DNA from: Mesohalobacter halotolerans
GTDB lineage: Bacteria; Bacteroidota; Bacteroidia; Flavobacteriales; Flavobacteriaceae
Assembly: GCF_006120725.1 (NCBI RefSeq)
Contig: NZ_SWMU01000002.1
Span: 1-64,000, forward strand
Direction of reading: 5' to 3'
DNA: 64,000 bases
The notes under the pieces are model-generated. The model was not told where the DNA came from. It made no database searches and saw only the letters and a list, made by a program, of their open reading frames with translations. Made by a program: the position numbers and the translations under genes. Shown here piece by piece: positions 25,513 to 35,322 of the stretch; position 1 is the stretch's first letter; every line of letters begins with the position of its first letter.

Positions 25513-26442
25513 ATGTCTTTGTTTGATGCTATATACCGCAGTGATATACAAAATGTTTATCGAGACAAATCGCAGTGTATTTCAATTGATATAAAACGTG
25601 AAGATCAGATTCACCCTGTAGTTTCCGGAAATAAGTTTAGAAAACTGAAATATAATATCCAGCAGGCCTTATCAGAAAATCATCAGGTTGTATTAACTTA
25701 TGGTGGAGCATATTCAAATCATATTGCTGCCACTGCTGCCGCGGCTAAGATGTGTGGATTACAAAGCATTGGTATAATAAGAGGTCAAGAAATTGAGGAT
25801 AAACTGAAGGCCAACCCTAGGCACAATCCTACTTTGGCTTTTGCAAAAGAACAAGGGATGTACTTAAATTTTATAAGTCGAGCATCCTATAAAAAAAAGC
25901 AAACAACAGATGAAATCAAAAAACTGCAACAAAAGTTTGGCTCATTCTATCACATACCCGAAGGTGGAACTAATGCACTCGCTGTCAGGGGTTGTCAAGA
26001 AATTTTATCAGATAATGACAAAAAATACGATATTATTGCTTGCTGTGTTGGCACTGGCGGAACACTTGCAGGTATTATAAACTCTACCCATAAACATCAA
26101 AAAGTGTATGGATTTTCTGCCTTAAAAGGTCATAATCACGATGAAATTAAACAATGGACAAAAAAGGGCAATTGGCAAATAATTCAGGACAATAACTTTG
26201 GCGGCTATGCTAAATCTAGTCCTAGATTAATAAATTTTATCAATAGTTTTTATCGTTGTACATCTATAAAATTAGATCCGATTTATACAGGTAAAATGTT
26301 TTACCAACTTTTTAAAATGGTTGAACAACACCAATTTAAAAATAACACTAAAATTTTAGCCATTCACACTGGTGGTTTACAAGCTATAAAAGGATTTAAC
26401 CAGAAACAATCTGATAAAAACAAACCATGTCTTGAATTTTGA
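25513..26442 (+). CDS. 1-aminocyclopropane-1-carboxylate deaminase / D-cysteine desulfhydrase family
   Basis: A 309-residue PLP enzyme of fold type II. The Schiff-base lysine is Lys41 in 'SGNKFRKLKYNIQQA'. The phosphate/substrate loop is 'YGGAYSNHIAATAAAAK'. 'PEGGTNALAVRGCQEIL' and 'CCVGTGGTLAGII' form the PLP phosphate cradle. It may deaminate ACC or desulfhydrate D-cysteine; sequence alone does not decide. A TAATTTTG box (25484-25491) lies about 20 nt before the ATG. A lysM-glucosaminidase gene and hemL follow on the same strand. Confidence 0.9.
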   Translation: MSLFDAIYRSDIQNVYRDKSQCISIDIKREDQIHPVVSGNKFRKLKYNIQQALSENHQVVLTYGGAYSNHIAATAAAAKMCGLQSIGIIRGQEIEDKLKANPRHNPTLAFAKEQGMYLNFISRASYKKKQTTDEIKKLQQKFGSFYHIPEGGTNALAVRGCQEILSDNDKKYDIIACCVGTGGTLAGIINSTHKHQKVYGFSALKGHNHDEIKQWTKKGNWQIIQDNNFGGYAKSSPRLINFINSFYRCTSIKLDPIYTGKMFYQLFKMVEQHQFKNNTKILAIHTGGLQAIKGFNQKQSDKNKPCLEF

Positions 26443-26494
26443 ATTGTTATTTAGAGCTTGAGTAAGTATATTTACATTTCTAAAAATAATTGCT

Positions 26495-27307
26495 TTGAAA
26501 CATCTAAAATATTCTACCACTTTTTTTATAACTGCTCTTATTTTGACTTCATGTGGATCAAAGAAAAAAAGTATACAAACCACCCAGCCCTATCAAACCA
26601 AAACAAATGTAGCCGTGACTGAAAAGTCAAAAGTATATGATGCTGTTGGGCAGGTTAAGAAACCACCTAAAAACCTTTCTCAGACAGAGTCTTATATTTA
26701 CCAATACGCTGAAATTGCAAAACAGGAAATGAAGCTTTTTGGTATCCCAGCAAGTATAACACTAGCCCAAGGCATTTTAGAATCAGGGAATGGTCAGGGA
26801 CAATTGACAAGTCGTTCCAATAATCATTTTGGCATTAAATGTAATGGATGGAAAGGTGCCAAAGTATATCATGATGATGATAAAGATCAAGAGTGCTTTA
26901 GAAAATATACTCATGCAGAATATTCTTATCGCGACCACTCATTGTTTTTATTTAATCGAAGTCGATACGCATTTTTGTTTGATTATGATACAAGAGATTA
27001 CAAAGCCTGGGCAAAAGGTTTAAAAAAAGCAGGTTACGCGACTGACCCAAAATATCCAAAAAAACTTATAAACCTTATAGAGCGCTATGATCTCAACAAA
27101 TACGACGATGAGGTTTTTAAGTCTAAAAAAAACAAGCATAAAAAGAAAAGAAGAAATTTACCAAAAGAAAATTATCACCATGTGAAAAAAGGTGATACAC
27201 TTTACAGTATCTCTAACCGCTATGGGATTAGCGTTGAAGATTTGAAAAAACTCAATAAACTCAGAGGAAACGATATACAGATTGGACAACAATTAAAATT
27301 AAAATAG
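26495..27307 (+). CDS. LysM-containing glucosaminidase lipoprotein
   Basis: A 270-residue peptidoglycan hydrolase. The TTG start at 26495 is chosen because the N-terminus it opens ('KHLKYSTTFFITALILTSCGSK') is a complete lipoprotein signal with Cys20. Residues about 65-205 are a glucosaminidase domain of the FlgJ/LytG type ('ITLAQGILESGNGQGQLTSRSNNHFGIKCNGW', with the catalytic Glu in 'LESGNG'). Residues about 225-270 are one LysM repeat ('HHVKKGDTLYSISNRYGISVEDLKKLN'). A basic linker joins them. It probably remodels the wall from the outer membrane or periplasm. Confidence 0.92.
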   Translation: MKHLKYSTTFFITALILTSCGSKKKSIQTTQPYQTKTNVAVTEKSKVYDAVGQVKKPPKNLSQTESYIYQYAEIAKQEMKLFGIPASITLAQGILESGNGQGQLTSRSNNHFGIKCNGWKGAKVYHDDDKDQECFRKYTHAEYSYRDHSLFLFNRSRYAFLFDYDTRDYKAWAKGLKKAGYATDPKYPKKLINLIERYDLNKYDDEVFKSKKNKHKKKRRNLPKENYHHVKKGDTLYSISNRYGISVEDLKKLNKLRGNDIQIGQQLKLK

Positions 27308-27333
27308 AAAACACTGTAAATAAAGTGCTTTTC
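27308..27333 (+). terminator. Possible terminator after the glucosaminidase gene
   Basis: AAAACACT (27308-27315) pairs with AGTGCTTTT (27324-27332) with one bulged C. It lies directly after the stop codon. Followed by a T-containing stretch but no long T-run. Confidence 0.5.
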
Positions 27334-27369
27334 TTAGATATCTCCTAAATTTGCAAATAAAAATATTTT

Positions 27370-28656
27370 ATGATTTATAAACGCAGTAGTGCACTTTTTA
27401 AAGAAGCTAAACAATATATCGTTGGTGGTGTAAACTCTCCTGTGAGAGCATTTTCTGCCGTAGGAGGTGAGCCTATTTTTGTTAAGCGTGCCAAAGGCGC
27501 CTATCTTTATGATGAGGATAATCGAAAATTGATAGACTACATCTCTTCATGGGGACCAATGATTCTCGGTCATGCTTTTGAACCTGTGGTTAAGGCACTA
27601 GTTGAGGCGACTAAAAAAGGAACATCTTATGGGATACCAACAGAACTTGAAACCAAAATCGCCAAACTAGCTGTAGAGATGGTGCCTCATATTGATAAAA
27701 TCCGTTTTGTCAATTCAGGGACTGAAGCTTGTATGAGTGCTGTAAGACTAGCGAGAGGTTATACAGGAAAAGATAAAATTATCAAATTTGCTGGGTGTTA
27801 CCATGGCCATAGTGATGCATTTTTAATCCAAGCCGGCAGTGGAGCTGTAACGTTTGGAACACCTAACAGCCCTGGTGTTACTCCTGGAACAGTAAAAGAT
27901 ACATTACTGGCAGGCTACAATAATTTAGATGAAGTAAAGTCGATAATAAAAGCTAATAAAGATGAAATTGCAGCTATAATCCTTGAACCTGTAGCTGGAA
28001 ATATGGGATGTATTATACCCGAAGAGTCGTTTATAAAAGGTCTAAGAGAACTCTGTGATGAGCACGATATTGTTTTGATTTTTGACGAAGTCATGACCGG
28101 TTTTAGACTAGCCAAAGGTGGTGCTCAAGAAACTTTAGGCATAAAAGCAGACTTAGTATGCTTCGGAAAAGTCATCGGTGGTGGCTTGCCGGTTGGCGCA
28201 TTTGCAGGACCACAGCACATCATGTCTCATCTTGCTCCTGAAGGGCCAGTTTATCAAGCTGGGACTTTAAGTGGAAATCCACTTGCGATGACGGCTGGTT
28301 ATGAAACTTTAAAATATTTAATTGAGCATCCTGAAATATACCATAGCTTAGAAGAAAAGACTAAATATCTGCATACTGGAATAGAAAAGGTTTTAAATAA
28401 ACACGGCGTTGAGCATCAAATAAACCGATACGGTTCGATGCTGTCAGTTCACTTTACAGACGAACCTGTAAGCGATTTTGAAAGTGCTGCCAAAGGCAAT
28501 AACCAAAAGTTTAAAGACTATTTTCATGGCATGTTAAAACAAAGTGTCTATTTACCACCTAGTGCTTTTGAAAGCTATTTTCTCAACGATGCATTAACTT
28601 ATGAGGACCTTGACTATACAATTAAAGCATTAGATGAAATCGCGATATCACTTTAA
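27370..28656 (+). CDS. hemL: Glutamate-1-semialdehyde 2,1-aminomutase
   Basis: PLP enzyme that makes 5-aminolevulinate, the C5-route precursor of haem and other tetrapyrroles. 428 residues, the normal length. Motifs: '[11 protein letters not shown]', 'SWGPMILGH', '[27 protein letters not shown]', 'YHGHSDAFL', 'DEVMTGFR', and the PLP lysine Lys267 in '[17 protein letters not shown]'. A TAAATTTG box lies at 27346-27353, 16 nt before the ATG, so it can have its own promoter. Its end overlaps the convergent lipoprotein gene by 9 bp. Confidence 0.97.
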   Translation: MIYKRSSALFKEAKQYIVGGVNSPVRAFSAVGGEPIFVKRAKGAYLYDEDNRKLIDYISSWGPMILGHAFEPVVKALVEATKKGTSYGIPTELETKIAKLAVEMVPHIDKIRFVNSGTEACMSAVRLARGYTGKDKIIKFAGCYHGHSDAFLIQAGSGAVTFGTPNSPGVTPGTVKDTLLAGYNNLDEVKSIIKANKDEIAAIILEPVAGNMGCIIPEESFIKGLRELCDEHDIVLIFDEVMTGFRLAKGGAQETLGIKADLVCFGKVIGGGLPVGAFAGPQHIMSHLAPEGPVYQAGTLSGNPLAMTAGYETLKYLIEHPEIYHSLEEKTKYLHTGIEKVLNKHGVEHQINRYGSMLSVHFTDEPVSDFESAAKGNNQKFKDYFHGMLKQSVYLPPSAFESYFLNDALTYEDLDYTIKALDEIAISL

Positions 28657-29172
28657 TTGTCGATCAAAATAATATCTATTTTCAACGGTTTTTTCTTTAA
28701 AACCATTGATAAAATTTTGAGTATGAAGATACTCATATTCGGTTATAATAATATTATCATCATTACCTAGAGCGATATGATGAACTTTTAAATTATAGGC
28801 GAATAGAAAAAATGGGATTCCAATAGGTAAATTTTTATAGTCATATCTAAATGCACCATTTTTCATTTTACCTTCGATAACTTTTGAAAATTTTCGCAAA
28901 CCATCGGTATAATTGATTTGTAAATGTTTATTGTCTAAAAAAATGAAATCAACTTTTTCAACATTTTCAGTTTCTTTTAAATCAAAAATCTCAGTAAGAA
29001 GTTTAAACTCACCGTTTGTTCTATAGGGATCTATAAAATAGGTTCCATTCATTAAGTGAGCTTGATCCTTGTAGAGATATACTTCTGGATCCCCAATGGT
29101 TTTACTTACACTTTTACAAGATATAAGTTGGATAGCAAAAAGTAAAACTATGACTGTTTTCAAAAATCGCAT
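28648..29172 (-). CDS. Lipoprotein, unknown function
   Basis: A 174-residue protein with a lipoprotein signal ending '[11 protein letters not shown]' (Cys19). The mature part is beta-rich ('[22 protein letters not shown]', '[35 protein letters not shown]'), reminiscent of lipocalin-like envelope proteins, but I do not recognise a family. It follows the GH3-like gene by 1 nt on the same strand, so the two are probably co-expressed. Confidence 0.75.
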   Translation of the reverse strand: MRFLKTVIVLLFAIQLISCKSVSKTIGDPEVYLYKDQAHLMNGTYFIDPYRTNGEFKLLTEIFDLKETENVEKVDFIFLDNKHLQINYTDGLRKFSKVIEGKMKNGAFRYDYKNLPIGIPFFLFAYNLKVHHIALGNDDNIIITEYEYLHTQNFINGFKEKTVENRYYFDRQLK

Positions 29173-29173
29173 T

Positions 29174-30697
29174 CTAACCCATTTTTTGCTGTAAAGTTAA
29201 AAGCTCTTCAATGTATTTTCTTTCGTTAGATAGTCTTGGTATTTTATGTTGACCACCCAATTTTTCATTATTTTTCAACCAAGAGTAAAACAATCCTGCT
29301 TTGGCTTTATTTAATTTTAGCATTTTTAGTGTGGTGTCCCTGTCACGTTTAGCATCATAATCCGAATTAACAGCTCTCAGATTATCATCTAAACTTTGTT
29401 TAAATTGTACTAAAGACTCTGGCGCTTTTTTAAATTCAATAATCCATTCGTGTGCGCCTTTATCTTTACCCTCCATAAAAATAGGCCCAACAGTATAATC
29501 AATAATTTCTACGTCGTGTTTTAAGGCAGCTTTTTTAAGCGCAGCTTCAGCATTTTCAATGATCAATTCCTCTCCAAATACATTGATGTGGTGTTTTGTA
29601 CGTCCTGTGACTTTAATACGATAAGGTTTTTTTGATGTAAACCTTACAGTATCACCGATTTTATAACGCCATAAACCTGAGTTTGTTGTGATAACCATAG
29701 CGTAGTTTTTACCGACTTGAACATCTTCTAACGCAATCGCCTTTTCCTGTTCATGACCGTAAATGTCCATAGGTATAAATTCATAGAAAATACCATAATT
29801 GAGCATTAACATCAAATCTTTACTGTTGTTCTGGTCTTGTGCCGCAAAAAAGCCTTCAGAAGCATTATAAATTTCATAATAATTAAAATTTTTGTCAGGA
29901 ATGATGTTTTGGTATTGATTCATATAGGGCTCAAAACTCACACCGCCATGAAAATACACTTCCAAATCAGGCCAAATCTCTTTGATATGCTTTTTCCCGG
30001 TTTTATCTAAAATTTCATGAAGTAGTACCAGCATCCAAGAGGGCACACCAGCTAGGCTTGTAACGTTTTGCTTAATGGTTTCATCTATAATAGCAGGCAT
30101 TTTTTGCTCCCAATCTCCCATTAAGGATACGGCATTACTCGGTGTGCTTGAAAAACTAGCCCAAAGCGGCATATTGTCTATAAGTAAAGCTGACAAGTCA
30201 CCAAATGAAGTCCCATTATTTTGGTAAATTTCTTTACTTCCACCAAGTCGTAAACCTTTACCTGTAAACAATTTAGAGTTTTCGTTGTTATTTAAATACA
30301 TACATAACAAGTCTTTGCTTGCAGCATAATGATTATCTTCAAGAGCCTCTTCACTCAAAGGGATAAATTTACTTTTAGCATTGGTCGTTCCGCTGGATTT
30401 GGCAAACATCTTGATTGGACTTGGCCAAAAAATATTTGAAACACCTTGACGGCTTTGTTCAATTTTGTCATAAATATCTTCATAACTCACAATGGGCAAG
30501 CGTTCATTAAAATCCCGGTAAGTTTTAATCGATTTGAAATCGTGTTCTTTACCGTATTCTGTATCTTTGGCTTTGCTTAAAAGTTTAAATAAAAGTTCAT
30601 TTTGAACCTCATGCGGATATTTTAAAAACAACTCCATTTGATGGATGCGTTTTTTTAAAAACCAAGAAGCTACATTGTGAATGATTTGGATGGGCAT
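29174..30697 (-). CDS. GH3-family acyl-adenylate protein
   Basis: A 507-residue member of the GH3 auxin-responsive-promoter family, which in plants conjugates amino acids to auxin or jasmonate through an acyl-adenylate. The ATP motif 'KSSGTTNAKSKFIPLS', 'YNASEGFFAAQ' and 'TTNSGLWRYKIGDTVRFTSKKPYRIKVTGRTKHHINVFGEELI' are visible and match adenylate-binding loops of the family. Bacterial substrates are not known. It is divergent from the DUF2797 gene (35 nt between starts). Confidence 0.9.
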   Translation of the reverse strand: MPIQIIHNVASWFLKKRIHQMELFLKYPHEVQNELLFKLLSKAKDTEYGKEHDFKSIKTYRDFNERLPIVSYEDIYDKIEQSRQGVSNIFWPSPIKMFAKSSGTTNAKSKFIPLSEEALEDNHYAASKDLLCMYLNNNENSKLFTGKGLRLGGSKEIYQNNGTSFGDLSALLIDNMPLWASFSSTPSNAVSLMGDWEQKMPAIIDETIKQNVTSLAGVPSWMLVLLHEILDKTGKKHIKEIWPDLEVYFHGGVSFEPYMNQYQNIIPDKNFNYYEIYNASEGFFAAQDQNNSKDLMLMLNYGIFYEFIPMDIYGHEQEKAIALEDVQVGKNYAMVITTNSGLWRYKIGDTVRFTSKKPYRIKVTGRTKHHINVFGEELIIENAEAALKKAALKHDVEIIDYTVGPIFMEGKDKGAHEWIIEFKKAPESLVQFKQSLDDNLRAVNSDYDAKRDRDTTLKMLKLNKAKAGLFYSWLKNNEKLGGQHKIPRLSNERKYIEELLTLQQKMG

Positions 30698-30732
30698 TAA
30701 CTCAAATATTTAAAAGTAAAAATATTAAAAAT

Positions 30733-31527
30733 ATGCAATATACAGGTGTTTTAAAGAAAATGAAAAGCGAAAATTACAAGCCTGTTCAATATTATTTGAA
30801 TTTTAAAGACAGCTTTATAGTTCTAAATCAATTGATTGATAAAACTATAAGTATAACTTTTAAAACTTATGAGTGCCTTAACTGCCATAAGGATAAAAAA
30901 ATATTTAGACAAGGCTATTGCTATGACTGTTTTTATCAAGCACCTGAAGTAGGAGATTGGGTCATGAAACCGGAGTTGAGTCAAGCCCATCTAGATAAAG
31001 AAGATCGCAATCTAGAATTTGAAAAAAAAGTACAGCTACAACCTCATATTGTGTATTTATCTAATACCGGTAGCGTAAAAGTTGGCGTTACCCGAAAAAC
31101 ACAAGTCCCTTACCGCTGGATAGACCAAGGTGCGCACGAAGCCATTGTTGTTTTGGAAACGCCAAATCGTTATTTGGCCGGTGTTGCTGAGGTAGCACTT
31201 AAAAATCACGTATCAGACAAAACTAAGTGGAGAAGCATGCTCAAAAACGATATTGAAGATCTAAACCTAAAAGATATTAAAAACAGACTAAGAGAGTTTT
31301 TACCAGATGAAACTCAAAAATATTTTGAAGAAAATGCAGATGAATTTAATATAGAATTTCCAGTCAAACAATATCCGCAAAAAGTAAAAAGCTTGAATTT
31401 GACTAAGAGTAAAGATTACAAAGGAAAATTAAAAGGGATTAAAGGTCAATATCTCATTTTTGAAGACCAAACTGTATTTAATGTGAGAAGCCACAGTGGC
31501 TTTGTTGTAGATTTTAATCTATCATAA
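30733..31527 (+). CDS. DUF2797 domain protein
   Basis: A 264-residue protein with a central 'YECLNCHKDKKIFRQGYCYDCFYQAP' CxxC...CxxC element, probably a zinc ribbon, followed by 'HIVYLSNTGSVKVGVTRKTQVPYRWIDQGAHEAIVVLETPNRYLAGVAEVALK', a stretch resembling GIY-YIG-type folds. Family matches by pattern to DUF2797. The role is unknown. It ends at a bidirectional terminator shared with rpsU. Confidence 0.85.
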   Translation: MQYTGVLKKMKSENYKPVQYYLNFKDSFIVLNQLIDKTISITFKTYECLNCHKDKKIFRQGYCYDCFYQAPEVGDWVMKPELSQAHLDKEDRNLEFEKKVQLQPHIVYLSNTGSVKVGVTRKTQVPYRWIDQGAHEAIVVLETPNRYLAGVAEVALKNHVSDKTKWRSMLKNDIEDLNLKDIKNRLREFLPDETQKYFEENADEFNIEFPVKQYPQKVKSLNLTKSKDYKGKLKGIKGQYLIFEDQTVFNVRSHSGFVVDFNLS

Positions 31528-31534
31528 AAACAAA

Positions 31535-31560
31535 AAGCCAATCAAAAATTGGCTTGTTTT
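31535..31560. terminator. Bidirectional terminator between the DUF2797 gene and rpsU
   Basis: AAGCCAAT (31535-31542) and ATTGGCTT (31548-31555) form a perfect 8-bp stem with a 5-nt loop, flanked by A-rich and T-rich sequence on either side. It lies between convergent genes. Confidence 0.85.
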
Positions 31561-31587
31561 GTATAAAATATAATCAAGAATTAGAGA

Positions 31588-31782
31588 TTAAAAATCTTCT
31601 TTTTCCTTGATAGACTGAATATATTGCGCTTTTTTAATTTGTTGTCTGCGCTCGACAGAAGGTTTTGTAAATTCTTTTTTGTCTCTCAAAGTTTGTAAAA
31701 CCTGAGTATCTCTAAATTTACGCTTTAAGCGTTTTAAAGCTCTGTCAATTTTTTCGCCGTCTTTTACTTTTACTATTAACAT
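31588..31782 (-). CDS. rpsU: 30S ribosomal protein S21
   Basis: A 64-residue basic protein matching S21: 'MLIVKVKDGEKIDRALKRLKRKFRDTQVLQTLRDKKEFTKPSVERRQQIKKAQYIQ'. S21 binds near the 3' end of 16S rRNA on the 30S platform. It is monocistronic, with a TATATTTG box on the minus strand (31808-31815) 26 nt upstream and a shared terminator downstream. Confidence 0.97.
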   Translation of the reverse strand: MLIVKVKDGEKIDRALKRLKRKFRDTQVLQTLRDKKEFTKPSVERRQQIKKAQYIQSIKEKEDF

Positions 31783-31970
31783 AGGTTTACTCTAAAATTT
31801 TGAGTTGCAAATATAAGATTTTATTTTGTTTTAAAAAGATTTTGAAATTTTATTTTAAGCTAGTTTTTGAATCAAAGCTTTGCATAAATTATACATCATT
31901 GTGAGCTTTACTCAATTTTATAGTTTGTATTAAATGTAAATTTCGTTTAATATCAAATCAAATGAAAGAT

Positions 31971-32068
31971 TTAGTTAGGTGTTAATCAAGGAAGCAAATT
32001 CAAAATTATAACCTTAGTTAATTTTAATCAAAACTATTTGACTAATTAACTAACAATTGTTAGTTTTG
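31971..32068 (+). promoter_or_regulatory. paa operon promoter with palindromic operator
   Basis: A -33 TTTG (32037-32040) and a -7 TAGTTTTG (32061-32068, matching TAnnTTTG) are separated by 20 bp. Between them lies AACTAACAATTGTTAGTT (32048-32065), an 18-bp perfect palindrome that overlaps the -7 box. Two more TTAGTTA boxes lie at 31971-31977 and 32014-32020, the latter forming a 10-bp inverse match (TTAGTTAATT) with 32044-32053. This is the layout of a repressor-controlled promoter. A TetR-type PaaR is my best guess. The rest of the about 300-nt gap (31783-32085) shows nothing else. Confidence 0.68.
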
Positions 32069-32085
32069 AAATTATTATAAAAATT

Positions 32086-33159
32086 ATGGCCGAGTTTTAT
32101 CCATTAGCAGTAAAATCTATAGATAAAGCAACTGAAGACTGTACAGTTGTGACCTTTAACGTTGACCATGAGCTTGAATCAAAATTTAATTTTCAGCCAG
32201 GGCAACATTTGACTTTAAAAAAACAACTTAATAATGAGGATGTGCGTCGATCTTATTCACTTTGTAGCAGTCCTTTAGATCGTGAATGGAAGGTTGCCGT
32301 AAAACAGATCCCCGATGGTAAGTTTTCCACTTATATTAATCAAAATCTAAAAGTTGGTGATCAATTAGAAGTCATGCCGCCAAGTGGATTATTTGGGGTA
32401 AAGCCCGAAAAAAAAGCTTCAAAAAACTATGTCTTTTTTGCGGCAGGTAGTGGCATAACGCCAATATTATCAATGATAAAAACCCATCTCGCTGTTGAAC
32501 CCCACTCAAATTGCCAGTTGTTTTATTTGAATAAGAATGCAAAATCTATTATATTTAAAGAAGAGTTAGAACAATTGAGAAATAAGTTCTTTGGCAGATT
32601 TGAATTATTTTATTTTTTGACCCGTGAAAATCGTGACATTGAATTATTTAATGGAAGATTTTCTCCTGAAAAAATAAATCAACTATCGGAGACTTTACTA
32701 AATGTAGAAAATATAGATGAATGTTTTATTTGCGGTCCTGAGCAAATGATATTTATGATTCGTGATGAGCTTTCAAAAAGAGGCTTATCTGAAGATCATA
32801 TTCACTACGAGCTTTTTGTTTCAGGTCTTTCAGAAGCAGATAAACAACGTGTAGATAAAGCAAGACAACGTCAAAAGGGAGATACTCAAATTACAATTTT
32901 AGACGGTGGAAAAGAATTTCATTTTGATATGTCAAAAGAAGACGACAACATTCTAGATGCTGCTTTAGATGCCGGTGCAGATTTGCCGTATGCTTGTAAA
33001 GGCGGTGTTTGCAGCACTTGCAAGTGCCAATTAAAAGAAGGTCAAGTCGAAATGAAAGTCAATTATGCTTTAGAAAAAGAAGAAGTTAAAAATAATTTTA
33101 TATTAAGTTGCCAAGCCATACCTACAACATCCAAAGTGGTTGTTGATTATGATGTATAA
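32086..33159 (+). CDS. paaE: Phenylacetyl-CoA 1,2-epoxidase reductase subunit
   Basis: The electron-transfer subunit that takes NADPH electrons to the PaaAC di-iron centre. Residues 1-240 are a ferredoxin-reductase-type FAD/NAD module ('[10 protein letters not shown]' FAD motif, '[15 protein letters not shown]', 'FICGPEQM'). The C-terminal about 90 residues are a plant-type 2Fe-2S domain with Cys304, Cys309, Cys312 and a fourth near 342 ('[11 protein letters not shown]', 'LSCQAIP'). 357 residues, full length. First gene of the operon, 10-20 nt behind the mapped promoter boxes. Confidence 0.95.
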   Translation: MAEFYPLAVKSIDKATEDCTVVTFNVDHELESKFNFQPGQHLTLKKQLNNEDVRRSYSLCSSPLDREWKVAVKQIPDGKFSTYINQNLKVGDQLEVMPPSGLFGVKPEKKASKNYVFFAAGSGITPILSMIKTHLAVEPHSNCQLFYLNKNAKSIIFKEELEQLRNKFFGRFELFYFLTRENRDIELFNGRFSPEKINQLSETLLNVENIDECFICGPEQMIFMIRDELSKRGLSEDHIHYELFVSGLSEADKQRVDKARQRQKGDTQITILDGGKEFHFDMSKEDDNILDAALDAGADLPYACKGGVCSTCKCQLKEGQVEMKVNYALEKEEVKNNFILSCQAIPTTSKVVVDYDV

Positions 33160-33172
33160 AAAAACCCAAATT

Positions 33173-34129
33173 ATGAGTACAAACGAAATTAAAAATTTAG
33201 AAGAAATCTTTGAGGCCAAAATAGCCAGAGATGAAAAGATTGAGCCTAAAGACTGGATGCCTGAAAAATATAGAAAAACTCATATCAGACAGATATCACA
33301 GCATGCGCATTCTGAGATTGTCGGTATGCTACCTGAGGGCAATTGGATAACTCGTGCACCTTCCTTGAGGCGTAAAGTTGCCCTTTTAGCAAAAGTTCAA
33401 GATGAAGCCGGTCACGGGTTGTATTTATATTCTGCTTGTGAAACACTAGGTATTTCTCGAGAAGAGCTTTATGAACAATTGCATTCAGGAAAAGCTAAAT
33501 ATTCGAGTATTTTTAATTATCCAACTTTAACTTGGGCAGATATTGGTGCCATAGGTTGGTTAGTTGACGGTGCTGCAATAATCAATCAAGTGCCATTGTG
33601 TAATACCTCTTTTGGTCCTTATGCTCGAGCTATGGTCAGAGTATGCAAAGAAGAAAGTTTTCACCAAAGACAAGGTTATGAGATTATGATGACATTGTGC
33701 AACGGTACACAAGAGCAAAAAGATATGGCGCAAGACGCACTTAATAGATGGTGGTGGCCTTCATTAATGATGTTTGGCCCAACAGATGAAGAATCTACCC
33801 ACACTGCTCAGTCTATGAAATGGAAGTTAAAACGAAAAACTAATGACGAACTTCGTCAACAATTTATAGACCAAACTGTACCACAGGCCGATATTCTTGG
33901 TTTAAAGATTCCAGATGACAATTTGAAATACAACAACGATACCGGTCATTATGATTTTGGTGAAATAGATTGGAGTGAGTTTTGGCAAGTAGTTAAAGGT
34001 CATGGCAAGTGTAATAAAGAACGACTCAATGCCCGAAAAAATGCTTGGGAAAATGGCAAGTGGGTGAGAGAAGCGGCAATGGCTTACGCAGACAAACAAC
34101 ATCAACGTAAAACAAAACAAACAGGATAA
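33173..34129 (+). CDS. paaA: Phenylacetyl-CoA 1,2-epoxidase catalytic subunit A
   Basis: The di-iron oxygenase subunit that epoxidises the aromatic ring of phenylacetyl-CoA. Iron ligands lie in the ferritin-like helices '[16 protein letters not shown]' and '[12 protein letters not shown]' (ExxH pairs). '[40 protein letters not shown]' is the conserved N-terminal block. I start at ATG 33173 (MSTNEIKN). The frame is open to 33140 and would overlap paaE by 20 bp, but the added residues are not family-like. 318 residues. Confidence 0.96.
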   Translation: MSTNEIKNLEEIFEAKIARDEKIEPKDWMPEKYRKTHIRQISQHAHSEIVGMLPEGNWITRAPSLRRKVALLAKVQDEAGHGLYLYSACETLGISREELYEQLHSGKAKYSSIFNYPTLTWADIGAIGWLVDGAAIINQVPLCNTSFGPYARAMVRVCKEESFHQRQGYEIMMTLCNGTQEQKDMAQDALNRWWWPSLMMFGPTDEESTHTAQSMKWKLKRKTNDELRQQFIDQTVPQADILGLKIPDDNLKYNNDTGHYDFGEIDWSEFWQVVKGHGKCNKERLNARKNAWENGKWVREAAMAYADKQHQRKTKQTG

Positions 34130-34145
34130 TTAAAATTGAAAAGTT

Positions 34146-34246
34146 GCAAGTTGTAAAGTTGAATGTTCAATTAAAAATTTTTGGTTTAACCCTAGCCTTT
34201 ACTCCTTTTAAGGTTGATAATTAAAACTTGCTACTTTAAACTTTAA
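34146..34246. repeat. Imperfect inverted arms in the paaA-paaB gap
   Basis: The 129-nt gap between paaA and paaB is unusually long for this tight operon. GCAAGTT (34146-34152) is the inverse of AACTTGC (34225-34231), and neighbouring TAAAGTT/AACTTTA segments also oppose each other. It may be an RNA structure that adjusts relative expression or a remnant of a dispersed AT-rich repeat. Weak evidence. Confidence 0.3.
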
Positions 34247-34258
34247 AACTTATTAAAC

Positions 34259-34543
34259 ATGAAAAAAAATTGGCCGCTTTGGGAAGTATTTGTAAGAAGT
34301 AAAAATGGTCTCGAACACCGCCATTTCGGGAGTCTTCATGCACCTGACGCAGAAATGGCTATAAAAAACGCTCGTGATGTTTATACACGCCGTAAAGAAG
34401 GTGTGAGTATATGGGTTGTGGAGTCCAAATATATCAAAGCGTCAAATCCTGATAATAACGCTGAGATGTTTGACCCTGCAGATGATAAAGCCTATAGACA
34501 TCCCACGTTTTACGACCTCCCGGACGATGTTGAACACATGTAA
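34259..34543 (+). CDS. paaB: Phenylacetyl-CoA 1,2-epoxidase subunit B
   Basis: A 94-residue small structural subunit of the PaaABCE monooxygenase: 'WPLWEVFVRSKNGLEHRHFGSLHAPDAEMAIKNARDVYTRRKEGVSIWVV' is nearly the whole conserved family. It bridges PaaAC heterodimers. It lies between paaA and paaC (11-nt gap to paaC). Confidence 0.96.
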   Translation: MKKNWPLWEVFVRSKNGLEHRHFGSLHAPDAEMAIKNARDVYTRRKEGVSIWVVESKYIKASNPDNNAEMFDPADDKAYRHPTFYDLPDDVEHM

Positions 34544-34554
34544 TTTAAATCACC

Positions 34555-35310
34555 ATGACAAAACAAAATTTAATTCACTACATTTATGGGATTGCTGATA
34601 ATGCTTTGATTTTAGGGCAACGTTTATCTGAATTGTGTGGTCACGGACCAACTCTTGAAACGGATATTGCATTAACCAACATAGCTTTAGATTTACTTGG
34701 ACAAACACGCTCTTACTATCAATATATTTCTAATTTGACCACAGATGGTTCCACAGAAGACGATGTAGCTTTTTTAAGGAAAGAACGACAATACAGAAAT
34801 GTATTATTAGTTGAACAACCCAATACAGATTTTGCTTACATTATTGTTAGGCAGTACTTTTATGATGTATTTCATTATATGTTATTACAAGAGCTTCAGC
34901 TAAGTAAAGATGTCAACCTTACTGCTATAGCTGATAAAAGTATTAAAGAAGTCGGTTACCACCAACAGTTTTCAGGAGATTGGGTTAAACGTCTCGGTGA
35001 TGGAACTTCGGAAAGTCATGACAAAACCCAACAAGCCGTAAATGATTTATGGGTGTTTACAGAGGAGCTTTTCCATTTATCAAATGAAGATAAAATTGTA
35101 GTTGATTCAGGGCATGGTATCAATCCTAAATCATTCAAAGATCAATATTTTAATAAGATTTCAACACTTCTCGAAGATGCCACAATCAAAGTTCCTGAAT
35201 CTAAATATTTTCAAAAAGGCGGCAAAGATGGTATACATAGTGAACATATGGGTTATATTTTAGCAGAAATGCAATATATGCAGCGCACTTATCCTGATAT
35301 GAAATGGTAA
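34555..35310 (+). CDS. paaC: Phenylacetyl-CoA 1,2-epoxidase subunit C
   Basis: A 251-residue structural, ferritin-like partner of PaaA with 'LGQRLSELCGHGPTLETDIALTNIALDLLGQTRSYYQYI', 'FAYIIVRQYFYDVFHYMLLQEL' and 'KEVGYHQQFSGDWVKRLGDGT'. It resembles PaaA in fold but is non-catalytic in known complexes. Last part 'SEHMGYILAEMQYMQRTYPDMKW' is the usual family end. Confidence 0.95.
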   Translation: MTKQNLIHYIYGIADNALILGQRLSELCGHGPTLETDIALTNIALDLLGQTRSYYQYISNLTTDGSTEDDVAFLRKERQYRNVLLVEQPNTDFAYIIVRQYFYDVFHYMLLQELQLSKDVNLTAIADKSIKEVGYHQQFSGDWVKRLGDGTSESHDKTQQAVNDLWVFTEELFHLSNEDKIVVDSGHGINPKSFKDQYFNKISTLLEDATIKVPESKYFQKGGKDGIHSEHMGYILAEMQYMQRTYPDMKW

Positions 35311-35322
35311 AATATTCAAATC

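Noticed and set aside
33140-33172. Upstream start for paaA at 33140
   Set aside because: It would overlap paaE and adds 11 residues not seen at PaaA N-termini; ATG 33173 is preferred.
34130-34258. Extra small gene in the paaA-paaB gap
   Set aside because: No open frame with a plausible start of more than a few codons; only AT-rich inverted arms.
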